Assembly: GCF_017868775.1 (NCBI RefSeq)
Contig: NZ_CP053381.1
Span: 3,224,001-3,288,000 of the forward strand
Direction: 5' to 3'
Length of the DNA stretch: 64,000 nt
Source: Billgrantia sulfidoxydans
Lineage (GTDB): Bacteria > Pseudomonadota > Gammaproteobacteria > Pseudomonadales > Halomonadaceae
Below, piece after piece: positions 1 through 8,145 of this stretch. Position 1 is the stretch's first letter. Every line of letters starts with the position of its first letter. A program made the position numbers and the translations under genes. The notes under the pieces were generated by a model. The model did not search any database, was not told where the DNA came from, and saw only the letters and a list, made by a program, of their open reading frames with translations.

Positions 1-2
1 AT

Positions 3-188
3 CGAGCCATCTATGTCGAAGTAAATGCACGGCTTCAAGCTGATGCACTGCGACTTGGCCCCATCGAGTACCTGACACCCGAGGAGGCCAACGCAGCCAG
101 GGAGGCGACCGAGGGGCAGGTGGAAAGGCCCTGGCAACTATGGAAAATGCGGGCACGCCAGGCTCAAGCCCACCTTGGAGGAGTTTGA
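3..188 (+). CDS. 3' end of an unrecognised gene (cut by window edge)
   Basis: An open frame enters from the left edge and stops at TGA 186-188, giving the last 61 residues of a protein. The composition is protein-like and rich in Ala, Glu and Arg, with a GPIEYLTPEEANAAREA stretch, so it is probably a real C-terminus. I do not recognise the family. As it lies in a genomic island beside an inverted repeat, a mobile-element protein is possible but not shown. The frame has no competing gene on the other strand. Confidence 0.35.
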   Translation, partial: RAIYVEVNARLQADALRLGPIEYLTPEEANAAREATEGQVERPWQLWKMRARQAQAHLGGV

Positions 189-215
189 GGCCTTGGTATA
201 TCGGAGATACCTCCA

Positions 216-256
216 ACTGCCGACACCATGCTTGATATTCGAGTGACGTCGGCAGT
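216..256. repeat. inverted repeat in the gap before nadC
   Basis: ACTGCCGAC at 216-224 pairs perfectly with GTCGGCAGT at 248-256, leaving a 23-nt loop. An outer GAGGCC/GGCCTC pair flanks it. It lies between the truncated frame ending at 188 and the convergent end of nadC at 282. It could be a terminator-type hairpin without a U tract, or the trace of an element end. Nothing else is visible in 189-281. Confidence 0.4.
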
Positions 257-281
257 CCCGTAGGCCTCTCACCCTTTCCTT

Positions 282-1130
282 TCACATCGATAGACGCATC
301 GACAGATCAATCGCCTTGAGGTCCTTGGTAAGGGTGCCAAGGGAGATGTAATCGACCCCTGTCCTTGCGATATCGATCAAGGTGGCCTCGGTCACGCCTC
401 CCGAGGCCTCGAGCGTAACGCGTCCTGCTGCTAAGCTGACTGCCATGCGTATATCCTCGACACAGAAGTTGTCCAACATGATAATGTCGGGCCTCGCCTC
501 GAGTGCTTGCTTGAATTCCTCTAGGTCTTCGACTTCCACTTCGATCGACCTCTCGGGCGCCAGACGCCTCGCTTGGTCTATCGCCATCGCGATACCCCCA
601 CAAGCTGAAATATGATTCTCCTTGATAAGAAATGCATCGTACAAGCCCATGCGATGACTATGGCAGCCTCCGCAACATACCGCATATTTCTGAGCCAAAC
701 GTAATCCTGGTAGCGTCTTCCTTGTATCTAGAAGCTTAGCAGAAGTCCCTTCAATCAATTTGCAAAAAAAACGGCTACGAGTCGCAGTACCCGAGAGAGT
801 CTGCAGGTAATTGAGTGCCGTTCTTTCCCCTGTCAAAAGTGATCTTGCATTCCCAGCAATATGACAAATCTCTTGACCAACCTCTACCCGATCACCATCT
901 GTGACGCACCAGTCAATTTTTACCTTAGGATCAATTTGGAAAAAAACCTCATCAACCCAGCCAGCACCACAAACTACAGCTTCCTCCTTTGCTATAATAA
1001 CAGCCTTGCCAATGCAATCACCTGGCACTAATTCAGATGTAATATCACCACTTCCAACATCCTCCCTCAATGCAGCAGCAACATTCCTTTGCATGTCAGC
1101 CTTAAGACTTTTCTTTTCCACCCTATACAT
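282..1130 (-). CDS. nadC: nicotinate-nucleotide pyrophosphorylase (quinolinate phosphoribosyltransferase)
   Basis: Converts quinolinate plus PRPP to nicotinate mononucleotide, CO2 and PPi in NAD synthesis. At 282 aa it has the usual family length. Visible family motifs are [16 protein letters not shown] (about 102-117), [10 protein letters not shown] (135-144), K148, HSHR (157-160), IKENHI (169-174), IEVEVE, MLDN, EASGG and ISLG. The GGG of the usual CGGGxxHR segment reads CCGGCHSHR. The start at 1130 has a weak ribosome site; an ATG at 1094 has AAGG five bases upstream. It is the last gene of the leftward island operon, 29 bp after the EamA gene, and its 5' half is AT-richer than its neighbours. 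NadC inside a phthalate-type catabolic operon is odd, because quinolinate is a pyridine analogue of phthalate. Confidence 0.9.
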   Translation of the reverse strand: MYRVEKKSLKADMQRNVAAALREDVGSGDITSELVPGDCIGKAVIIAKEEAVVCGAGWVDEVFFQIDPKVKIDWCVTDGDRVEVGQEICHIAGNARSLLTGERTALNYLQTLSGTATRSRFFCKLIEGTSAKLLDTRKTLPGLRLAQKYAVCCGGCHSHRMGLYDAFLIKENHISACGGIAMAIDQARRLAPERSIEVEVEDLEEFKQALEARPDIIMLDNFCVEDIRMAVSLAAGRVTLEASGGVTEATLIDIARTGVDYISLGTLTKDLKAIDLSMRLSM

Positions 1131-1159
1131 AAATTATACCCATCTATAAAATTAATTTT

Positions 1160-2056
1160 TCAAGATGCCCTAAATGACACAATCAGAGCAACACCCAAAA
1201 CGGTGAAAATGGTGCCGAGAACAACCCATCTATTGAAGACCTCATCGTTTCGCATGTACAATCCTGTAACAAGCAACACAAAAAAAGGGGTCGTCGAAGC
1301 CAAGGGGGCAACAACGGAAACCCTACCCACTTGTAGCGCCATATATAGAAACACGGGACCAAGGCTCGAAAACACGCCTGCGGCTACAAATTTCGCAAGT
1401 TCTTGAGACTTACACCTGAACACACCTGAAGGCCTGTAAGCCACCAGGTATATAGCGAATAGCAACCAAGAAGTTGAGGTCGTTACCGCTGCCGCAGTAA
1501 CTGCGTCCGACCCCATATCGATACCCACCTTTCTAAATACAACTGACACACCGTAAGCCAGTGATGCAGCCAATGGCAACAACAGAAACTGCTTCGGAGC
1601 GCCAGCACATTCCATCGATCCCTGTCCGCTCTGCAAGCCAAGAAGTATACTTCCAACCAGCACCAGAAATACGCCGAAAAGAGCTCCGCCACCTAGACTT
1701 TCACCCAAAAAAACGACTGCCAGAAGCACCGTAAAAATCGGATGTGTCAATGTAATAGGCGTAGTGATATTAGCGCCCAACTTGGCCATGCCCTGAAACT
1801 GAAACAGCCGCCCAAGCAAAGGCGCAAAAATACCAGCGAGCACGAAATACTGCCATTCTCCTGAAGGCGTGACACTACCCTTCTCCCTCAGCAAACTCCA
1901 TGCCCAGAGAAAGCCCACGTTGGTGGTGAGGGTAACCCATAGGGCAGCTAGAGATGATAATGCTTGACCAGCCATCTTGATGAGAACAAATGTGCAAGCG
2001 AACATCAGTGACGATGCCAGAGAAAGTAAGATAGGTATGGATTGCGAACTGGCCAC
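1160..2056 (-). CDS. EamA/DMT-superfamily transporter
   Basis: A 298-residue membrane protein with about ten hydrophobic segments and the duplicated EamA layout. Segment two of the first half carries FACTFVLIKMAGQALSSL, and the second half starts near LLPLAASLAYGVSVVFRKVG. Members of the family move small metabolites, amino acids or drugs, often outward; the substrate here is unknown. The start is GTG at 2056, preceded by GAGG at a good distance. It lies 89 bp after the TRAP permease and 29 bp before nadC, so it is probably co-transcribed. It may export or import a pathway intermediate; that is inference. Confidence 0.85.
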   Translation of the reverse strand: MASSQSIPILLSLASSLMFACTFVLIKMAGQALSSLAALWVTLTTNVGFLWAWSLLREKGSVTPSGEWQYFVLAGIFAPLLGRLFQFQGMAKLGANITTPITLTHPIFTVLLAVVFLGESLGGGALFGVFLVLVGSILLGLQSGQGSMECAGAPKQFLLLPLAASLAYGVSVVFRKVGIDMGSDAVTAAAVTTSTSWLLFAIYLVAYRPSGVFRCKSQELAKFVAAGVFSSLGPVFLYMALQVGRVSVVAPLASTTPFFVLLVTGLYMRNDEVFNRWVVLGTIFTVLGVALIVSFRAS

Positions 2057-2145
2057 CTTGACCTCGCAGAAACCAGGAAAAACAGAGACAGGGTACAGCC
2101 TGCCACCCTGTCTCCATGAAGCTACGAATGTAAAAAAATATTAAA

Positions 2146-4062
2146 TCATGCCTGCATCTTGCTTCTATGCAGCCGCAAATGAGGCGTGGCGGCTATAGCC
2201 AAGGTGAGGCACACTAAAGCCACTACTACTGCCCACCAGCTCGGCATGATAAAGAGCAGACCGGCCACACCAAAGCCTACTCTCGCAAATGGTTTAGTCA
2301 GCCGCTGGCGCCAGAAGCCTTCTACCGCGACACTGAGCAATAGCACGCCCACCACTGCAGAGATGCACGAAACAGCGATGTCTATCCAGCTACCTACCAG
2401 CAGCAAGCCCTCGCCATGAACAAAGGCGAACGGTACAATGAAGGCAGTGATGGCTAGCCTCACAGCTCCAGTAGCAATTTCCAGAGGCTTGGCATCCGCG
2501 ATCGCCGAGGCCGCGAACGCTGCTACGGCCACTGGTGGTGTCATGGCCGAGAGCACTGCAAAATACAGGATAAACATGTTCGCCTGAAGCACACTCAAAT
2601 CCATGCTTAGCAGAGTGGGACCGACCAGTACAGCTGCCAAGATGAAGGCTGAGGGAGTCGGCATGCCCATTCCAAGGATGATCGCGAGCATGGCAGAGAT
2701 GACCAGCGCAATAACCGTACTATCGCCAGCAAGCATAAAGACGAGTTCGGCAAATTTTCCTCCCAGTCCTGTCATGGAAATGCCGCCAATCACCAGGCCA
2801 GCCGCAGCGCAGGCTGCCACGACGGACACCATACGCAGCGTGGTAACAGCCAAGGCATCCCATATTGCTTTGAGACTCATCCGAGTCGAAGGTCGAACTG
2901 CAGATACAACCAGGACCGAGACAGTAGCAATTACAGCCACATAAGTCGGGGAGTAACCCATCACCAGTGCCACAGACAAGGCTACGAGGGGAAGGATAAA
3001 CAACCCACCGTTCTTGAGAGTTTCTTGGAGGCTCGGTGTTTCATCCTTTGGCAGTCCTTTCAGGCCGAGCTTCTGTGAACGCAAATGCACCTGAACATAA
3101 ACGCAAAGAAAATATAGCAGCGCCGGAACAATACCGGCAATTACGATATCGCGATACTCGATGCCAGTATATTCCGCCATGATAAATGCTGCTGACCCCA
3201 TCACCGGTGGCAAGAGGCTCCCACCCGTTGACGCAGCCACTTCAACACTACCCGACAGCGGTTTACTGTAGCCAAGTCGCTGCATGATTGGGATAGTAAC
3301 GGAGCCCGTCGTGACCACATCGGAAGTGGGGCTGCCTGACATTGTACCGTACAGCCCTGATGAAATCACAGCGATCTTGGCCGGCCCTCCAGGCTTTGAC
3401 CCAGCAATCGCCGACGATAGATTATAGAAGAACTCGGCCCCACCCGCCTTTGACAGAAAGGTACCGAACATAACAAACAGGAAGGCATAGGTCGCCGCCA
3501 CTCTGAGAGGCACCCCGAACAACCCATCCGAGGTGAACATCATGATATCAAGGAAGTGGTTGTAGCTGACCTCCCGGAAGCCAAATGCACCCGGGAGGGA
3601 GTGCCCCCAAAGATTGTAAGCGACAAAGACCAGCACTACACTGGTAAGACCAAAACCCACAGTCCGTCGAGTTGCTTCAATTGTAAGCACTAGAAGCGCG
3701 CTCGCTGCTAGCAAGTCCGGCGTCTCCAGTGGGTCGAACAGGGTGATCCGCTCGGCTATCCGCTGACTTTCCACAAAGAAATAAGCACCGACTATAATGC
3801 TAGCTACGACAAAGCACCAGTCTAACAGGCTAGGGCGATCCTGTCGTCCCTCGGGCCCTGCACTCACGTTAATAAACAGCAGAGCCAGCATAGCAGATAG
3901 AAAGACGACCATCATGACATAAAGATCAATGTATATGATCGTCGTAGTATAAATGACCGACAGTGCCACAAGGGCAGCGCATCCATGCACTGCCATACTC
4001 AATTTTCCTGTCAGGTTTCGCTTGGCACCGGTGCCCGTCAGAAGCAACAAAATTTTACTCAT
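2146..4062 (-). CDS. TRAP transporter fused permease (4TM+12TM), TAXI type
   Basis: A 638-residue inner-membrane protein in which the small DctQ-like and large DctM-like TRAP subunits are fused, as is usual for TAXI-type systems. The N-terminal third holds about four to five membrane helices. The DctM part follows, with the conserved SSGLYGTMSGSPTSDVV and LGMGMPTPSAFILAA stretches. It uses an ion gradient, typically Na+, to import organic acids delivered by the periplasmic binding protein encoded 35 bp upstream. The ATG at 4062 is preceded by GAGAGG. The Na+ dependence would suit a halophile. The substrate is not readable from the sequence; the operon suggests an aromatic or N-heteroaromatic carboxylate. 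Confidence 0.93.
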   Translation of the reverse strand: MSKILLLLTGTGAKRNLTGKLSMAVHGCAALVALSVIYTTTIIYIDLYVMMVVFLSAMLALLFINVSAGPEGRQDRPSLLDWCFVVASIIVGAYFFVESQRIAERITLFDPLETPDLLAASALLVLTIEATRRTVGFGLTSVVLVFVAYNLWGHSLPGAFGFREVSYNHFLDIMMFTSDGLFGVPLRVAATYAFLFVMFGTFLSKAGGAEFFYNLSSAIAGSKPGGPAKIAVISSGLYGTMSGSPTSDVVTTGSVTIPIMQRLGYSKPLSGSVEVAASTGGSLLPPVMGSAAFIMAEYTGIEYRDIVIAGIVPALLYFLCVYVQVHLRSQKLGLKGLPKDETPSLQETLKNGGLFILPLVALSVALVMGYSPTYVAVIATVSVLVVSAVRPSTRMSLKAIWDALAVTTLRMVSVVAACAAAGLVIGGISMTGLGGKFAELVFMLAGDSTVIALVISAMLAIILGMGMPTPSAFILAAVLVGPTLLSMDLSVLQANMFILYFAVLSAMTPPVAVAAFAASAIADAKPLEIATGAVRLAITAFIVPFAFVHGEGLLLVGSWIDIAVSCISAVVGVLLLSVAVEGFWRQRLTKPFARVGFGVAGLLFIMPSWWAVVVALVCLTLAIAATPHLRLHRSKMQA

Positions 4063-4097
4063 TGCAAGCCTCTCAGCAGTATCACTATCTTCATCAA

Positions 4098-5096
4098 TTA
4101 ACGGAGGCCCACTTCCTTGAGGTAGCGTTCAGCACCATCGTGATAAGGAACCACTTCAACAGATGCCATGATTTCAGGTGTAAGGGCTCTCATTGCCGAG
4201 TGTACGCCTGCGATTTTTTCATAGTTTTCATAAAAAGCCTTTGTCAGGTTATATGCCATTTCCTCGTCCATGTCGCTGCGCACAGCTAAAGCAGCGCTGA
4301 CAGTAACAGTCGGAGTATCGTTGGGCGCCCATTCATAAGCACCACCAGGGATAATGAATGGATTAGTCCCGCTCCTATCCGCTACTGTACTGATAGTCTC
4401 CTCGGACAAAGGCAGCAGGTTCAAATCGACACTCGACGCAGCCTGCATGATGGAAGCTTGTCCGACAAATAGGCTGTTCAAGAACATATCAATGCGGCGA
4501 TCCTGAATCAGACTGGTCTGCTCACCTGATGCGGCATAAATGATATCGCCTCCCCAGCTCTTAATTTCATCCGGCCCAGCTCCAATAGTCTCCAGCATGG
4601 CTATGGCGACATTAGATGCGATATTTCCACGCCTATTGATGGCTATAGTAAGTGGTGCCTCGACATCAGCAATATCCTCAAAACTTTTGATGCCATGCCT
4701 TTCAGCTACAGACTCCCTTATGACAGCTTGCATAGGAGACCATGTATAAAGATAAGCGAGCACTCTGACATCGTCATTAACTGGCTCACGAAACGGTGCT
4801 TCACCATCACGAGCCAACTGCAGCACAGAATCCTCGATAATGGCAAGGTTTGCATCATCGCGCTGCAGGATGGCAACGTTAGCAATTCCTCCACCTGAAG
4901 TTTGGTAGGTGATGGTCGAGCCCGGATGATTTTCTTTCAAGGCACTGTCCAGACCCGCACCGAGCAAGGACCATAGCCCCCCCGGGGAGGCACCGGAGAC
5001 AGTCAAATTATAGCTTTGAGCTGAAGCGATATTCATCACCAGCCCAGGAACCACAAGGGCCATAGCCACAACAGTCTTTTTAATTGATATTTTCAT
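4098..5096 (-). CDS. TAXI family TRAP transporter solute-binding protein
   Basis: A periplasmic receptor of the TAXI family that hands substrate to the fused TRAP permease next to it. I start it at ATG 5096, because AAAGGTG sits just upstream and the product then opens with a clean signal peptide (MKISIKKTVVAMALVV, cleavage near SAQS). A longer in-frame start at 5180 would bury the signal peptide. The mature part begins with YNLTVSGASPGGLWS, the usual opening of this fold, and GGGIANVAILQRDDANLAI matches the ligand-lobe region. The length is 332 aa. It is the third gene of the island operon, 98 bp after the decarboxylase-like gene. Confidence 0.93.
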   Translation of the reverse strand: MKISIKKTVVAMALVVPGLVMNIASAQSYNLTVSGASPGGLWSLLGAGLDSALKENHPGSTITYQTSGGGIANVAILQRDDANLAIIEDSVLQLARDGEAPFREPVNDDVRVLAYLYTWSPMQAVIRESVAERHGIKSFEDIADVEAPLTIAINRRGNIASNVAIAMLETIGAGPDEIKSWGGDIIYAASGEQTSLIQDRRIDMFLNSLFVGQASIMQAASSVDLNLLPLSEETISTVADRSGTNPFIIPGGAYEWAPNDTPTVTVSAALAVRSDMDEEMAYNLTKAFYENYEKIAGVHSAMRALTPEIMASVEVVPYHDGAERYLKEVGLR

Positions 5097-5194
5097 TTTA
5101 TCACCTTTTGTACTGGCGTCGTCATTGGTTCTATGGATTATTCTTTTTTTTATCATGGTGTCGCTTTGCGAGGAATACAATATCTCACAAGAAA

Positions 5195-6187
5195 CTAGAT
5201 CTTAAAGCTTTCCAGCGTGGCGGGATGGAACAGTTCCTCCGGCTTCAGGAGTCGCTGGGAAAGTCCCTCCGCATGATGTTGCTCGAGAAACCGCTCCAGA
5301 GCTTGTCGGTTGGGAACAAAGCCGTAGGACCAAAAATCCTCACCCATCAAGCGTCGGGCGGCCTGGAGCTGGTCCTCGACGAACGGAAGAGTCACCTTGG
5401 TTGCGGAGGTGTCACTGAGCTTCGCCAGTGCCTTAGCCTTGGATTGCTCGAAAGCCTTGTAGACGGAGAAAGGCAGCCAAGGATGGCGCTCTACAAGCGT
5501 CTTGCGAATACCCAGCAGATGCATGATGGGGAAGATGCCGGTTCGCCGATACCAGTCCGAGGCTGCCCGCTGAGGATCACGGTAGAGGTACCCCACATGG
5601 GGATGTCCCTGCATAAAACAGGACGGCGCTCGCGGTCCCATTACCGCATCCAACTCACCGGAGGCCAGCATGCCGGAGAGCGTTTCCCCTTCGGGAATGT
5701 TCTCTACTCTGACTCCTTCGGGGAGATCGAGGTTGATCTTCTCGACCCGGCCCGGTTCCTCGTAACCGCCACGCATCCAGGTCATATCTCGGGGCTGGAG
5801 GCCATGATCCTCCTCGAGGAACAAGCGGGCCCAGACATTGGCGGTCAACTGATATTCGGGAACACCAATACGCTTACCCCGTAGGTCGGCCGGCGATGCG
5901 ATGCCGCGATCGGTCCGAATGTAGATGGAGGTATGCCGAAAGGCGCGCGAGGGGAAGACGGGCACCCCGATATAGGGACAATCACCCGCCGCTGTTTTCA
6001 CGGTGTAGCTGCTCAGCGAGAGCTCCGTAATATCGAAGTCGGCATGACGGAATGCACGAAAGAAAATCTCCTCCGGGTCATGCAGCATGAATACCGGGTT
6101 CACACCATCGATCTGCACCTCTCCATCGATCAATGGTCTCACGCGGTCGTAATTGCCGACGGCAATCGAAAGTTCCAGCTTGTTCAT
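5195..6187 (-). CDS. 4,5-dihydroxyphthalate decarboxylase-like protein
   Basis: 330 aa, matching 4,5-dihydroxyphthalate decarboxylase (Pht5/OphC family), which has a periplasmic-binding-protein-like fold but works in the cytoplasm. It has no signal peptide: it opens MNKLELSIAVGNYDRVRPLI, and IDGVNP, DFDITELSLSSY, PADLRGKRIGVPEYQLTA and DAVMGPRAP follow. In phthalate breakdown this enzyme turns 4,5-dihydroxyphthalate into protocatechuate. It is 82 bp downstream of the Rieske gene, the same pairing as in phthalate operons. A cis-dihydrodiol dehydrogenase, needed between the two steps for phthalate, is not in the window, so the true substrate may differ. Part of a second copy lies at 10889-10977. 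Confidence 0.82.
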   Translation of the reverse strand: MNKLELSIAVGNYDRVRPLIDGEVQIDGVNPVFMLHDPEEIFFRAFRHADFDITELSLSSYTVKTAAGDCPYIGVPVFPSRAFRHTSIYIRTDRGIASPADLRGKRIGVPEYQLTANVWARLFLEEDHGLQPRDMTWMRGGYEEPGRVEKINLDLPEGVRVENIPEGETLSGMLASGELDAVMGPRAPSCFMQGHPHVGYLYRDPQRAASDWYRRTGIFPIMHLLGIRKTLVERHPWLPFSVYKAFEQSKAKALAKLSDTSATKVTLPFVEDQLQAARRLMGEDFWSYGFVPNRQALERFLEQHHAEGLSQRLLKPEELFHPATLESFKI

Positions 6188-6269
6188 CAGGGCTCCTGCT
6201 TTCTTATCCGTGAGTCGCGATGTTCAGCAACATGAATGGGGTTGCTCCTTGGCTCAGCGTATCGATTTC

Positions 6270-7583
6270 CTAACGTGAGGAGTGGTGCGGCTCGCCGTCA
6301 TACAGCTCCGCCTCTTCCGGAGCGGTACCCAATTGACGCCAATCCTCTTCCTTGGGGACGATGCCTTGGAAGGACTTGAGCTTGTAATGCGGAATCCGCG
6401 GCTCCTTGGTGCCAATGGCTGGCCCTCCTTGCTGCATGGTCTTGGCGGCCTGCACCATCTGGCGACGGAATTCGACGATCGCCAGGTCACTCGCACCGAG
6501 ACGATCATGGGTACGATCGGCAATCGGCCCCATGGTTTCCCACATCGCGATGTCCTGATTGGGGATGCCCTTGATCCCGGTGAAACTTGTACCGAGTTGC
6601 ATGATGCGGCGATCCTGCCAGTAGTTGTTCTCACGAGTACGAAACTTTCGATAATGCTTGTCCACATCGATTCCGATCTGCGTGCCGAGGAACTTACGCC
6701 AAGACTCAGTATCAGGCGTGGTACTCGCGTCGCCCCAGGCGATGAAGTGGAACGCTGTATGGGTGTCATCGATCGGCACGTGCAGGATCGCGATATCGTA
6801 GAGGTTGTTCGGTGGAATCTGCACGGTGTAGGGCGCGATGAACAGCGTGGTGCGCACGTAATCATGCGTCTTGGCGTCCTTGATCGGACGACGTATCGCT
6901 GCATAGCGGAAACCGAACGGCGTGGGCTGCACCTGCAGACGCGGTGCCTTGTCCGTGGACGGGCGTAGCCAGAGCTTGTCGGTGGCCTCGGCACCATCCT
7001 TGCGGGCCGGCACCATGTCGGTGGAATGCAGGCTCGAGGAGTGGGCCGAGTCGATGGCGCCCTCGAGGATCTGGGCCCAGTTGCAATCGACAATCACCTT
7101 GGAGATAGACACCTTGGTTTCCGGCGTCGGTTGGAACACCGGCGGCATGAACTCCGGCTGCTCCTCGGGCGGCCCCATGTAGACCCAGACAAAACCGGCC
7201 GCCTCATGGGTGGGGTACGCCTTGTGCTTGACCTTCTCGGTCATCTTCGATTCGGGTGGCTCGGAAGCCATCTCCAGGACATTGCCCTCGACATCCATCT
7301 TCCAGCCATGGTACAGGCAGCGCAGTCCACACTCCTCGTTACGACCCAGCACCAACGACGCGCGCCGATGCGGGCACATCTCGTCCAGCACCCCTACGCG
7401 CCCTTCGGTATCGCGGAAAGCCACCAGATCCTCACCGAGCAGCCGAACCCGCACCGGATCACCGTCCGGCTCCTCGATTTCCTCGGATAGGCAAGCGGGC
7501 AGCCAGTGACGACGCATGATCTGCCCCATGGGCGCATGACCTTCAACACGGCACAGCAGGTCGTTCTCTTCTTGTGTCAGCAT
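6270..7583 (-). CDS. Rieske non-haem iron oxygenase, phthalate 4,5-dioxygenase large-subunit type
   Basis: 437 aa. The Rieske [2Fe-2S] cluster ligands are C70-P-H72 and C89-L-Y-H92. The mononuclear iron site is D178, H181 and H186 in EGAIDSAHSSSLHS. Overall it matches the oxygenase component of phthalate 4,5-dioxygenase, which adds O2 to the ring using electrons from a separate reductase; no reductase gene is present here. I start it at ATG 7583 (MLTQEEN, the family N-terminus, with GGAG upstream) and not at the in-frame codon at 7694. First gene of the leftward operon, behind a promoter with a TTAG-N4-CTAA operator. A broken paralogue lies at 11025-11965 and shares a 106-bp identical tract with this copy. 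Confidence 0.88.
   Translation of the reverse strand: MLTQEENDLLCRVEGHAPMGQIMRRHWLPACLSEEIEEPDGDPVRVRLLGEDLVAFRDTEGRVGVLDEMCPHRRASLVLGRNEECGLRCLYHGWKMDVEGNVLEMASEPPESKMTEKVKHKAYPTHEAAGFVWVYMGPPEEQPEFMPPVFQPTPETKVSISKVIVDCNWAQILEGAIDSAHSSSLHSTDMVPARKDGAEATDKLWLRPSTDKAPRLQVQPTPFGFRYAAIRRPIKDAKTHDYVRTTLFIAPYTVQIPPNNLYDIAILHVPIDDTHTAFHFIAWGDASTTPDTESWRKFLGTQIGIDVDKHYRKFRTRENNYWQDRRIMQLGTSFTGIKGIPNQDIAMWETMGPIADRTHDRLGASDLAIVEFRRQMVQAAKTMQQGGPAIGTKEPRIPHYKLKSFQGIVPKEEDWRQLGTAPEEAELYDGEPHHSSR
7276..7381. repeat. 106-bp tract identical to 11658-11763
   Basis: This stretch of the intact Rieske gene, covering both halves of the iron-sulphur motif, is base-for-base identical to the second copy at a constant offset of 4382. 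The sequence on either side differs at roughly one base in six or seven. The sharp edges and the identical synonymous sites point to gene conversion, not only protein-level constraint. Confidence 0.75.
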
Positions 7584-7642
7584 AAGGCACGGTCTCCGTT
7601 TCAAGGGGTGGTGAGCTATACGAGCAGCTATCGCCGATAAAC

Positions 7643-7694
7643 TTAGATACCTAACTTCAAAACCTAACCATAGCGCCTCGAACGGCCATGTCAA
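7643..7694 (-). promoter_or_regulatory. promoter and operator of the Rieske/TRAP/nadC operon
   Basis: Read on the minus strand: -35 TTGACA (7689-7694), 16-nt spacer, -10 TATGGT (7667-7672), 12 nt, then the perfect inverted repeat TTAG-GTAT-CTAA (7643-7654). The operator would sit just downstream of the transcription start, a place suited to repression. The same layout recurs at 7976-8026 and 12012-12062. The regulator that reads it is not identified. Confidence 0.62.
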
Positions 7695-7975
7695 ACCGAC
7701 TTAAGTCGCATCCCGGACGGCACCGCGATTCTGACGTGCCCCGCTTCCTACCAGCTTCACCACGACCAGAGCCCTGCACCGTGAGCCCCTTCGTCGCGAC
7801 GAGAGTTCAGGACAGTCGCGTCATCTAGCGCCCGGAGCGCGGATCCAGAAGCCACCGCGCAACATCTGGTGATCATCACCATGGGGCTGCTCAATAAACT
7901 GAGCCAGTAACGAAATTAGCATCGGGAAATACAAGCTTCGGGATCTCCCAAGGGAGAACTTCGACTTTAGTATAT

Positions 7976-8026
7976 TTGACATGGACTCCTCAGGGGATAC
8001 AGTAGTTTAATAAGTTAGATATCTAA
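7976..8026 (+). promoter_or_regulatory. promoter and operator of the ThDP-enzyme/aldehyde dehydrogenase unit
   Basis: -35 TTGACA (7976-7981), 16-nt spacer, -10 TACAGT (7998-8003), 11 nt, then the fully palindromic TTAGATATCTAA (8015-8026). It mirrors the divergent promoter at 7643-7694. An untranslated leader of about 135 nt, AT-rich, runs to the ATG at 8146. Apart from these two promoters the 562-bp gap 7584-8145 shows no gene. Confidence 0.62.
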
Positions 8027-8145
8027 TAATTATGTTTGTTTTAAATAAATTATTGTTTTAAATGATTTATTTCCTAATTTCTACTCAAAAGAGGTCGAGC
8101 AGAGAGGATTGCGTGCTTTTGGCACCGAAATTTCAACGCCGCAGC

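Noticed and set aside
5195..6187. ABC transporter substrate-binding protein
   Set aside because: The fold is similar, but there is no signal peptide and the sequence matches 4,5-dihydroxyphthalate decarboxylase over its length.
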